Shown here in pieces: positions 50,101 through 57,751 of a stretch of 64,000 bases of DNA. Made by a program: the position numbers and the translations under genes. This stretch comes from Hoskinsella mucinilytica. GTDB lineage: Bacteria > Bacillota_I > Bacilli_A > Erysipelotrichales > Erysipelotrichaceae. The notes under the pieces were generated by a model. It did no database searches and was not told where the DNA came from. It worked only from the letters and a program-made list of their open reading frames with translations. Each line of letters begins with the position of its first letter. Within the stretch, counting starts at the first letter, position 1. The stretch is taken from contig NZ_JBEQZJ010000020.1 of the NCBI RefSeq assembly GCF_045223415.1, forward strand, positions 9,562 through 73,561, written 5' to 3'.

Positions 50101-51960
50101 ATGGCAAGACAACAGAAAAAAGGAAACGGAAACAACAGAAGAAACAATAACAACAGAGGTAGAAATAACAATAACTTCGCACCGAGAAAAGAGCGTGTAG
50201 AGGTTAAAGAAATCACATACAATGGACCATTGAGTGTTGGAGAATTAGCAGAAAAGCTAAATCGCAATGCAAGTGAAATCATCAAATTATTGTTCATGAT
50301 GGGGACCATGGTTACCATCAACTCTACTTTGGATGACGAAACGATCGAATTGGTATGTATGGAATGGAATGTAGAGTGTCATAAAGAAATCATCATCGAA
50401 GAAAGTGATTTTGAAGAAATGATCAATAACGAAGAAGAGGATGAATCACAACTGGTAGATCGTCCTGCTGTTGTTACTATCATGGGACATGTTGACCATG
50501 GGAAAACAACGTTATTGGATACCATTCGTAAAACACATGTAACAGAAGGTGAATTTGGTGGCATTACGCAACATATCGGTGCTTATCAGGTTAATGTCAA
50601 AGGTAAGAAGGTTACCTTCTTAGATACTCCGGGGCATGAAGCCTTTACTGCAATGCGTGCACGTGGAGCACAGGTAACCGATTTGGTTATCATCGTAGTT
50701 GCGGCAGATGACGGTGTTATGCCTCAGACGAAAGAAGCTGTCGATCATGCGAAGGCTGCCGGTGTTCCGGTTATCGTAGCTGTGAACAAAATTGACAAAC
50801 CTTCTGCAAATAAAGATCGTATTATTTCAGAGATGAGTGAATTGGGATTGATGCCTGAAGAATGGGGTGGAGATACCATCTATGCTGAAATCAGTGCAAA
50901 ATTCGGTACAGGAGTAAATGAGCTTTTGGAAACCATTTTGGTTGTATCTGAAGTGTATAACTTCCGTGCAAATCCTAACAAGCTTGCTACTGGTACAGTG
51001 ATTGAAGCAAAATTAGATAAGGGTAGAGGTCCTGTTTCTACCTTGTTGGTACAAAGTGGTACTTTGCATACCGGAGATGCTATCGTTGTAGGTACAGCGT
51101 TTGGTCGTGTGCGTAAGATGACGGATGATCGTGGACGTGAAATCAAAACGGCTACACCATCTACACCAGTAGAAATTATCGGTTTAAATGATGTACCTAT
51201 TGCAGGAGATATCTTCAAAGCATTTGATTCTGAAAAGAAAGCTCGTCAGATTGCAGAAACTAGACTAACAAAACGAATTGACCAAGAACGTAATTCTTCT
51301 AGTGCGATGTCTTTAGAGGATTTAAGCCGTCAAATCGAACAAGGTGATATCCAAGAAGTCAATGTCATCATAAAGGCAGACGTTCAGGGTAGTGCTGAGG
51401 CTGTACGTGCTAGTATGGAAAAGATTGATGTAGCTGGTGTGAAAGTTAACGTTATACGTTCTACTGCCGGTGCAATTACAGAATCTGATATCATGTTGGC
51501 AAGTGCTTCTAATGCTGTCATCTATGGCTTTAACGTTCGTCCAAATGCCAATGTTCGTAAAAAAGCAGAAGAGGAAGGCATTGAAATTCGTCTACACAAC
51601 ATTATCTATAAAGCATTGGAAGAAATGGAAAATGCGATGAAAGGTATGTTGGCACCTGTTTATGAAGAGGTTGTTATCGGACAAGCTGAAGTACGTCAGA
51701 TCTATAAGGTTTCAAAAGTCGGTACGATTGCCGGTTGTATGGTTACCGATGGTTCCTTGAAGAAGGAATGTGGCGTTCGTTTGATTCGTGAGGGCGTTGT
51801 TATCTATACAGGTAAACTAGGCTCTTTGAAACGTTTCCAAAATGATGTCAAAGAGGTAAACAGCGGATTTGAATGTGGTCTTACGATTGAAAATTTCAAT
51901 GATATTAAGGTAGATGATATCATTGAAGCGTATGAAGATCAGCAAGTTGATCCAGACTAA
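50101..51960 (+). CDS. infB: Translation initiation factor IF-2
   Basis: GTPase that brings initiator tRNA to the 30S subunit and promotes subunit joining. The short N-terminus is very Asn/Arg rich ('NNRRNNNNRGRNNNN', about residues 10-24). An IF2-N domain, then the G domain ('GHVDHGKTTLLDTI', 'DTPGHEAFTAMRARG', 'NKIDKPSA') and domains II-IV ('IKADVQGSAEAVRASMEKID') follow. ATG at 50101 is chosen; an in-frame extension overlaps ylxQ and is rejected. 619 aa, a compact IF-2. Confidence 0.96.
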   Translation: MARQQKKGNGNNRRNNNNRGRNNNNFAPRKERVEVKEITYNGPLSVGELAEKLNRNASEIIKLLFMMGTMVTINSTLDDETIELVCMEWNVECHKEIIIEESDFEEMINNEEEDESQLVDRPAVVTIMGHVDHGKTTLLDTIRKTHVTEGEFGGITQHIGAYQVNVKGKKVTFLDTPGHEAFTAMRARGAQVTDLVIIVVAADDGVMPQTKEAVDHAKAAGVPVIVAVNKIDKPSANKDRIISEMSELGLMPEEWGGDTIYAEISAKFGTGVNELLETILVVSEVYNFRANPNKLATGTVIEAKLDKGRGPVSTLLVQSGTLHTGDAIVVGTAFGRVRKMTDDRGREIKTATPSTPVEIIGLNDVPIAGDIFKAFDSEKKARQIAETRLTKRIDQERNSSSAMSLEDLSRQIEQGDIQEVNVIIKADVQGSAEAVRASMEKIDVAGVKVNVIRSTAGAITESDIMLASASNAVIYGFNVRPNANVRKKAEEEGIEIRLHNIIYKALEEMENAMKGMLAPVYEEVVIGQAEVRQIYKVSKVGTIAGCMVTDGSLKKECGVRLIREGVVIYTGKLGSLKRFQNDVKEVNSGFECGLTIENFNDIKVDDIIEAYEDQQVDPD

Positions 51961-51974
51961 AGTTAGGTGAGAAT

Positions 51975-52313
51975 ATGACAGTAAAAGCAGAAAAAATTGC
52001 TGGAATTATCCAAAAGGAAGTCAGTGAAATCATACAATTTGAACTGAAAGATCCTAAAATCGGTTTTATCACGATTACAGATGTAACTGTTACTAATGAT
52101 TTATCGATTGCAAAAGTATATGTATCTTTCTTAGGTCAAAAAGCAAGAGAAGAAGCAGGTATGAAAGCCTTAGATCGTAGCAAGGGATTCATACGTTCTG
52201 CCCTTGCGAAGCGAATGACATTACGTAAGGTGCCAGAGCTTCAGTTCAAAATAGATGATTCTTTAGAAAAAGGAAATAAGATTGAAAGAATCATACACGA
52301 AATCAATAAATAA
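51975..52313 (+). CDS. rbfA: Ribosome-binding factor A
   Basis: Small KH-fold protein needed for 16S maturation and cold growth. 112 aa: 'AEKIAGIIQKEVSEIIQFEL', 'ITITDVTVTNDLSIAKVYVS', 'SALAKRMTLRKVPELQFKID', 'DSLEKGNKIERIIHEI'. Last gene of the rimP operon. The expected ylxP is absent between infB and rbfA; truB does not follow. Confidence 0.95.
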   Translation: MTVKAEKIAGIIQKEVSEIIQFELKDPKIGFITITDVTVTNDLSIAKVYVSFLGQKAREEAGMKALDRSKGFIRSALAKRMTLRKVPELQFKIDDSLEKGNKIERIIHEINK

Positions 52314-52314
52314 C

Positions 52315-52361
52315 GAGTAGAGTCGAAAATCCAAGATAAAAACCGATTTTCTACTTACTCC
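52315..52361 (+). repeat. Long imperfect hairpin just after rbfA
   Basis: GAAAATC near 52325 pairs with GATTTTC near 52351, and flanking GAGTA...AGT pairs with ACT...TACTC. There is no T-run. It could protect the 3' end of the operon mRNA. Confidence 0.4.
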
Positions 52362-52381
52362 AAAGATGTTTTATAAAGAAG

Positions 52382-52426
52382 AAAAGTAAAGTGAACCACC
52401 TCTAATGATGGTTCACTTTACTTTTT
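52382..52426. terminator. Strong bidirectional terminator
   Basis: AAAAGTAAAGTGAACCA (52382-52398) and TGGTTCACTTTACTTTT (52409-52425) are perfect 17-bp inverted copies around a 10-base loop, A-rich before and T-rich after. It works for the rbfA operon and for genes entering from the right. Confidence 0.85.
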
Positions 52427-52437
52427 CTGTTGGTTAA

Positions 52438-52572
52438 TTATAGGATTCTATCTGAATTTGGCATCCTCGCTAAGTATGTACGATTTTGTTTTTGTAACCA
52501 TTTAAATTATGCTTTCGCTGTTTCATAACTTTGTTTCTGTTTTAATAATTCCAAGATTGATTTTTGTGGTAT
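52438..52572 (-). pseudogene. Possible gene remnant (C-terminal fragment with a stop codon)
   Basis: On the minus strand a frame reads 'IPQKSILELLKQKQSYETAK', a stop at 52507-52509, then 'FKWLQKQNRTYLARMPNSDR' 'IL' and a stop at 52438, directly before the strong terminator. The composition is protein-like, but there is no start codon and one internal stop. No family is recognised. It could be chance; the 165 bases between the terminator and the response regulator otherwise hold nothing I can identify. Confidence 0.3.
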
Positions 52573-52604
52573 TCACTTCATCTACAATAATGAATAAATA
52601 TTTT

Positions 52605-53219
52605 CTATTTGATATGTTGATAATAAAAGATAGCAAGTTGAGTACGATCTCTTAGATCTAATTTATTTAATAGACTGCTTAAATAATTCCGTACGGTACC
52701 TTCACTGAGAAAAAGAATACTGGCTATTTCTTTGTTATTTAGACCCTTTGCGACAAGTTCAATAAATGCAATTTCACGCTTCGTTAAATCAAAATCCTCC
52801 TCCGTATGTTTCTGTTTTAATAAAGAGGGAAGCTTACTGATAATTTCTGTATTAAAGACATTTTGGCCTTGATAAACTGCTTCTAATGCCGGAATGATAC
52901 TGTCAAAGTTTTGTTTTAAAATATAACCTTTTACACCTAGACTCAATGCTTTCACAATATATTCATCGTCACTAAAGGTTGTTAAAAATAAAATTTTCGC
53001 ATCAGGATGTTGTTTTAAGATTTGTTCGCTGGCTTCTACACCGTTTTTGTTTTCCATACGAATATCCATCAATAAGACATCCGGCAAATGAGTGTGATAA
53101 AGTTCAATGGCTTGATTACCATCATATCCCACTGCAACGATCGTAACACCTTTTGTCTCCAAAATCGTTTTTAATGAGCTACATACTAATTTATCATCAT
53201 CTACGATCATAACTCTCAT
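52605..53219 (-). CDS. NarL/LuxR-type response regulator
   Basis: 204 aa. The receiver domain has phosphoacceptor Asp52 ('VLLMDIRMENKNG') with acidic 'VDDD' at residues 6-9 and 'LFLTTFSDDE'. The C-terminal LuxR helix-turn-helix is 'LTKREIAFIELVAKGLNNKE', 'IASILFLSEGTVRNYLSSLL'. It is co-transcribed with the kinase (ATGA overlap) and divergent from the ABC exporter, its probable target. It resembles LnrK/YfiK and DesR. Confidence 0.92.
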   Translation of the reverse strand: MRVMIVDDDKLVCSSLKTILETKGVTIVAVGYDGNQAIELYHTHLPDVLLMDIRMENKNGVEASEQILKQHPDAKILFLTTFSDDEYIVKALSLGVKGYILKQNFDSIIPALEAVYQGQNVFNTEIISKLPSLLKQKHTEEDFDLTKREIAFIELVAKGLNNKEIASILFLSEGTVRNYLSSLLNKLDLRDRTQLAIFYYQHIK

Positions 53220-54274
53220 ATTTCATGATCCTCCTTTGGTATTGTAATAAATATTTCAAACCCATCCACTGTATGTAAATTAAAGAATCCATGCATTTGT
53301 TCCACTCGCTCTTTCATATTGTGAAGTCCGATGCCCTCTTTGTTTATATGAACGTTGGTGCCATTATCATGAACGATCAATTGATAAAATGCGGGTTGCT
53401 CTCTTAAAATCAGGGATACGTAACTGGCATTGCTGTGTTTTAGAGTATTATTTAATGCTTCTTTGATGATTGCGAGCACATGATAGTAAACACTGTTTTC
53501 TAATGGTCGTAATATATCATATTCCAGTATGATCTTGCAAAAGGTAAACTCATCACATAACTTTTCAAGTACAATTTTTAAATCTAGAGCATCATCATGA
53601 AGATCATGTACACTATTTCTGACATTATCCATTCCTTGAGAAATGGTTTCTCTTAAATTAGATAAAGGTTCTTTCATTGCTTCTTGTTGGTTGATTGCTT
53701 GTAGAGCTCCGATTTGTAATAAAGAGCTACTAAGTAAATGACCAACATGATCATGAATTTCCCTTGCAATCCTATTTCGTTCGTTTAATATGGCGATATG
53801 TAAATCTTGTTCCTGAGCGATAAGAAGTGTATTGTTTTTCTCTTCCATTAATAGTGCCAGCTCTTTGCTTGCATCACGTTGACGTTGATAGCTATGTTTG
53901 AGTGATTCATTGTCAAGATAGCGCAAGCGAAGTATCCAAGCTAAAATCATCGTACATGCCAATAAAAAGATATTAGGGACTTTGGTAAGCATCAAAAGAT
54001 AGGGAAGTAAGAAGATGATATACTCTATGTGCCATTTTTTATCTGAAATCCAAACATAATACACACAAGGCACAAAATATAACCATTCAGGAAAGAACAT
54101 ACTACCAAGCACATAACCAAACATCAATTTCTTTTGTTTTGGATATAAAAGTCCGATCGAACATGCAATGATGACAAACAACAAGGGTAAAATGGTAAAT
54201 AGTTGGATGCCCTCCATATAAATAAAGGTAAAGCCAAAGAATAAAAGAATGATTAAATTAATGATTTCACTCAT
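53216..54274 (-). CDS. Sensor histidine kinase (HisKA_3 class)
   Basis: 352 aa. About five N-terminal membrane helices (residues 1-118) with almost no external loops, as in LnrJ/DesK-type sensors that detect ligands in the membrane. A short coiled coil follows. The phosphorylated His174 is in 'RIAREIHDHVGHLL', and the HATPase has 'DNGTNVHINKEGIGLHNMKE'. It pairs with the response regulator gene and lies opposite the exporter genes. Confidence 0.92.
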   Translation of the reverse strand: MSEIINLIILLFFGFTFIYMEGIQLFTILPLLFVIIACSIGLLYPKQKKLMFGYVLGSMFFPEWLYFVPCVYYVWISDKKWHIEYIIFLLPYLLMLTKVPNIFLLACTMILAWILRLRYLDNESLKHSYQRQRDASKELALLMEEKNNTLLIAQEQDLHIAILNERNRIAREIHDHVGHLLSSSLLQIGALQAINQQEAMKEPLSNLRETISQGMDNVRNSVHDLHDDALDLKIVLEKLCDEFTFCKIILEYDILRPLENSVYYHVLAIIKEALNNTLKHSNASYVSLILREQPAFYQLIVHDNGTNVHINKEGIGLHNMKERVEQMHGFFNLHTVDGFEIFITIPKEDHEI

Positions 54275-54341
54275 GGAAAGCCTCCTTCTTTGGGCTCATT
54301 TTATCATGTTTTTGTAATTATCACAATCAACAGTGTTATTT

Positions 54342-54357
54342 TATGACATTTGTCATA
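54342..54357. promoter_or_regulatory. Perfect palindrome, candidate response-regulator site 1
   Basis: TATGACA-TT-TGTCATA: 7-bp arms, 2-base spacer, between the kinase gene and the ABC exporter. Dyads of this shape are usual for NarL-family regulators. Confidence 0.55.
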
Positions 54358-54361
54358 TTCA

Positions 54362-54379
54362 TAGTGAAAGTGTTCACTA
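54362..54379. promoter_or_regulatory. Perfect palindrome, candidate operator 2
   Basis: TAGTGAA-AGTG-TTCACTA: 7-bp arms, 4-base spacer, ending next to the presumed -35 of the exporter promoter. A -10 TATACT (54401-54406) follows. Confidence 0.5.
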
Positions 54380-54431
54380 GTTTGGCATTTGAAAATATCG
54401 TATACTATCATCAGAAAGTGAGGAGATTAAC

Positions 54432-55364
54432 ATGATGATTCAGGTAAATCAGCTTGTGAAACGTTATAAAGATGTAATCGCATTAGATCATTTTAATATG
54501 GAAGTAAAGGAAGGGGAAATTTTAGGTTTATTGGGGCCTAACGGTAGTGGAAAGACAACTGCTATCAATTGTATGTTGTCATTGTTGGAATATGATAAAG
54601 GAACCATTCAGTTATTTGGAAAAGAAATGAATCCTGATGCATTGGAAAGTAAACAAATGATCGGTATCATACCTCAAGAGGTAGCTGTGTTCTTTGAGTT
54701 AACCGTATATGAGAATATTGATTATTTTTGTAGTTTATATGTGAAAGATAAAGCAACGAGAAAACGTTTGGTAGAGGAAGCGATTGCATTTGTATCTCTT
54801 CAAGAATATCGAAAATTTCGTCCCGGAAAGTTGAGTGGTGGTTTATTACGTAGATTGAATATCGCCTGTGGTATTGCTCATCAACCGAAACTAATCTTTA
54901 TGGATGAGCCTACGGTTGCAGTAGATCCACAAAGTAGAAACTCCATACTGGAAGGTATACGAAAACTAAATGAACAAGGTGCAACCATTGTATATACCTC
55001 ACATTATATGGAAGAGGTAGAAGAAATTTGTAGTCGCATCATTATTATGGATAAAGGTAAAGTAATTGCACAAGGTAGCAAAGAACAATTAAAAGCTAGT
55101 ATTATGTTAAAGGAACGTGTAGATATCGAACAAATTACATTATCTGAAAAGCAAATTGTTCAAATCAAGGAAATAGCAAATGTATTCACTGTACAGTATC
55201 ATTCGAATCATTTAACCGTGAAGTTTATGGAGGGTAAACATAATTTAATCAACTTATTGGACTATTTTGCTCAACATGATATTACTTTTGGTAAAGTGTA
55301 TACACAACTTCCGACATTAAACGATGTTTTCCTTGAAATTACCGGAAAACAGTTAAGAGATTAG
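54432..55364 (+). CDS. ABC exporter ATP-binding protein (LnrL-like)
   Basis: 310 aa. Walker A 'GPNGSGKTTAINCML', signature 'LSGGLLRRLNIACG', Walker B 'KLIFMDEPTVAVDPQSR', then a C-terminal extension of about 90 residues as in DrrA/CcmA-type drug exporters. It is encoded before two permeases and opposite a two-component system, the LnrLMN (YfiLMN) plan of Bacillus, which exports linearmycin-type polyenes. Substrate here unknown. Confidence 0.9.
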   Translation: MMIQVNQLVKRYKDVIALDHFNMEVKEGEILGLLGPNGSGKTTAINCMLSLLEYDKGTIQLFGKEMNPDALESKQMIGIIPQEVAVFFELTVYENIDYFCSLYVKDKATRKRLVEEAIAFVSLQEYRKFRPGKLSGGLLRRLNIACGIAHQPKLIFMDEPTVAVDPQSRNSILEGIRKLNEQGATIVYTSHYMEEVEEICSRIIIMDKGKVIAQGSKEQLKASIMLKERVDIEQITLSEKQIVQIKEIANVFTVQYHSNHLTVKFMEGKHNLINLLDYFAQHDITFGKVYTQLPTLNDVFLEITGKQLRD

Positions 55365-55374
55365 GGGTGAGGTT

Positions 55375-56508
55375 ATGTTATCCTTATTTAAATATCGTTT
55401 CAAATGTAAGCTACAAAATAAATCACTATTGTTTTGGACATTGGCATTTCCTTTTATCTTAACGACTTTATTCGCCGGTGTATTAAAAGGTGCTTATGAT
55501 CCTGACGAGTTTCAGACGATTCCTATTGCGGTGATAGATGAAGCGTACTATCAAGAGGATACCGTACTTCAAGAAACATTGAAAAATGCGAAAAGCGGAG
55601 AAACTCCTTTGTTTGATGTCATGGTCGTTTCTGATCAAGAGGCGATGTCTTTGTTAAAGGATAAAAAGGTGGATGGAATCATTCAAGATCAAACTTCTAT
55701 AGCATTACATGTGCGAGAAAGTGATTTAAATACGACAGTGATATCTACTTTTTTCTCAGAATATGAGCAACAAAGCAATATGGTAAAAGAACTTTTAAAA
55801 AGCGGACATTCCTTAGATGAAATTCATACGCTGTTTACGAACACGCAAAATTTCATTGAAGAAAATGAAAAAGAAAGTAATGATTTAAGTGCAGTGTTCT
55901 TTTATACCGTGCTTGCAATGGTATGTATGTTTGGCGGTCAATGGTCCATGGTATCCATGTATGACATTCAGGCAAATCAAAGTAGTAGAGCTGCACGTTT
56001 AGCAATGACACCAGTGCATAAAGCAAAATATTTATTATGTGACTTTATGTTATGTATGATGTTTGAATTTGTATTCCTTCTTCTTATTTATGGCTATATG
56101 GATCTTGTATTAGATATTGCCTTTGGTGAACATCCTTTGGCTATCTTATCAACCTTATTGCTTGGAAGTCTTGTAGGAAATGCAGTAGGAACCTTATTGG
56201 GTTGTGCAACAACAAAAAGCATTGTATTCAAGAATGGGATATTAACAGCGATTACGATGACAGGGAGTTTTCTAGCCGGTATGATGATGGTACAAATCAA
56301 ATACTTTGTCCAGCTTTATATGCCGATCCTAAACTATATCAATCCTGTCGCAATGATTACAGATGGCCTATATTGTTTATATTACTATGGCATTGATGAG
56401 CGCTTTTATTTCAATCTATATTCTATGGTCGTTATTATCATAGTTTGTTATGGGATATCCTTTCTATTGATTAGAAAAAAACGATATCATAGTTTGGAGG
56501 CGAGATAA
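55375..56508 (+). CDS. ABC-2 type permease (LnrM-like)
   Basis: 377 aa. One N-terminal membrane helix ('SLLFWTLAFPFILTTLFAGV'), a large outside domain (about residues 45-180) and five C-terminal helices. The ABC-2 pattern 'QANQSSRAARLAMTPVHKAK' appears before the second helix group. One subunit of a heterodimeric exporter with the next gene, which it overlaps by one base. Confidence 0.88.
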   Translation: MLSLFKYRFKCKLQNKSLLFWTLAFPFILTTLFAGVLKGAYDPDEFQTIPIAVIDEAYYQEDTVLQETLKNAKSGETPLFDVMVVSDQEAMSLLKDKKVDGIIQDQTSIALHVRESDLNTTVISTFFSEYEQQSNMVKELLKSGHSLDEIHTLFTNTQNFIEENEKESNDLSAVFFYTVLAMVCMFGGQWSMVSMYDIQANQSSRAARLAMTPVHKAKYLLCDFMLCMMFEFVFLLLIYGYMDLVLDIAFGEHPLAILSTLLLGSLVGNAVGTLLGCATTKSIVFKNGILTAITMTGSFLAGMMMVQIKYFVQLYMPILNYINPVAMITDGLYCLYYYGIDERFYFNLYSMVVIIIVCYGISFLLIRKKRYHSLEAR

Positions 56509-57716
56509 TGAATTATATAAAATTATATTGGAAATTGGTAAAAGCGAACCGTACTTCCTTGATCATTTATTCTACTATCTTTATTGGTGTATTCATTGCT
56601 TATGCCGCTTTACTTGGCGATAGCAATCAGATAACCAGTTTTCAAGATGTAAAACCTGACATTGTTTTGGTAGATCATGATCAAAGTGATGCAAGTAAGG
56701 CATTAAGCGAGTATATATCAGGTGTCGCAAAGATCCAAGAGGTAGGAGAAGGCCAAAAGGATAGGGAAGATGCTTTGTTTTATGGATATGTTTCTAATAT
56801 CATTGAAATACCAAAAGGCTTTGAGTCTGATCTTTTAGATGGAGCGGATACCAATATCAAGTGTACCTCTAGACCTGATGAACAAAATGCAAGTATGTTA
56901 GAAATGAAAATCAAATCCTATTTATCAACCTTTAAAGTTTATCAGAACGCTGATTCAACTTTATCTGTGAAGCAACTACATGCTCAAACAATGAAAAAGG
57001 TTAGCTCTTCTTTGCATATCACAATGGATATCAATGAGGAAGTAGGTATTTCACAAAAATTAAAAGCTTCCTTTTATAATTATCTATCTTATATTTTGAT
57101 GGCCTTGATTTTGTTAACTGTAGGAATGACAATGACGACGATTTTTAAATCTAATATAGAAAAACGCAATCTAATGGCACCGATCAGTAGCAGTAAACGT
57201 AATTTATTTTTATTGATATCTAATATTATGTTTGGCTTGGTGTTGTGGTTGATCTTTACCATTGTGATCTTCTTTTTACCGGGAAGTGAAATGCTAAGTA
57301 TAGAAGGCTTATTGTATCTATTGAACTCCTTTGTATTTACGATGCTATGTGTATCCCTGGGATTCATGTTCAGCTGCTTACTTTCAAATAAACGACATGC
57401 AAGTGAAGCATTGAATGGCATTGTGAATGTTGTTTCCCTAGGTGGTGCTTTTCTAGGAGGTGCCTTTGTACCGCAAAGTATGATATCATCCAGCATCTTA
57501 AAGATTTCAAGTTTTCTACCAACGTTCTGGTATGTGAAGGTGAATGATACCATAGCAAGCATTCATGACCTAACGATGAATGAATATAAGGAAATCTTCT
57601 CATATATCGGTATTGAAGCACTATTTCTAATGACCTTTGTATGTATCGCTTTATTGATCATGAAAAATCGAAAATCACAAGACTCTTTTCTAACTGTACA
57701 AGAGCAATCTGAATAA
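56508..57716 (+). CDS. ABC-2 type permease (LnrN-like)
   Basis: 402 aa with the same plan: N-terminal helix ('SLIIYSTIFIGVFIAYAALL'), external domain (about residues 40-190), five helices ('YILMALILLTVGMTMTTIFK', 'LFLLISNIMFGLVLWLIFTI') and a C-terminal cytosolic tail. GGAGG precedes the ATG. It completes the three-gene exporter; a bidirectional terminator follows. Confidence 0.88.
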   Translation: MNYIKLYWKLVKANRTSLIIYSTIFIGVFIAYAALLGDSNQITSFQDVKPDIVLVDHDQSDASKALSEYISGVAKIQEVGEGQKDREDALFYGYVSNIIEIPKGFESDLLDGADTNIKCTSRPDEQNASMLEMKIKSYLSTFKVYQNADSTLSVKQLHAQTMKKVSSSLHITMDINEEVGISQKLKASFYNYLSYILMALILLTVGMTMTTIFKSNIEKRNLMAPISSSKRNLFLLISNIMFGLVLWLIFTIVIFFLPGSEMLSIEGLLYLLNSFVFTMLCVSLGFMFSCLLSNKRHASEALNGIVNVVSLGGAFLGGAFVPQSMISSSILKISSFLPTFWYVKVNDTIASIHDLTMNEYKEIFSYIGIEALFLMTFVCIALLIMKNRKSQDSFLTVQEQSE

Positions 57717-57719
57717 TAT

Positions 57720-57748
57720 GAAAAAAGCTGGTTCATTGCCAGCTTTTC
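57720..57748. terminator. Bidirectional terminator between exporter and P-type ATPase
   Basis: AAAAGCTGG (57723-57731), loop of 7, CCAGCTTTT (57739-57747), with A- and T-runs outside. It serves both convergent genes. Confidence 0.85.
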
Positions 57749-57751
57749 ATG

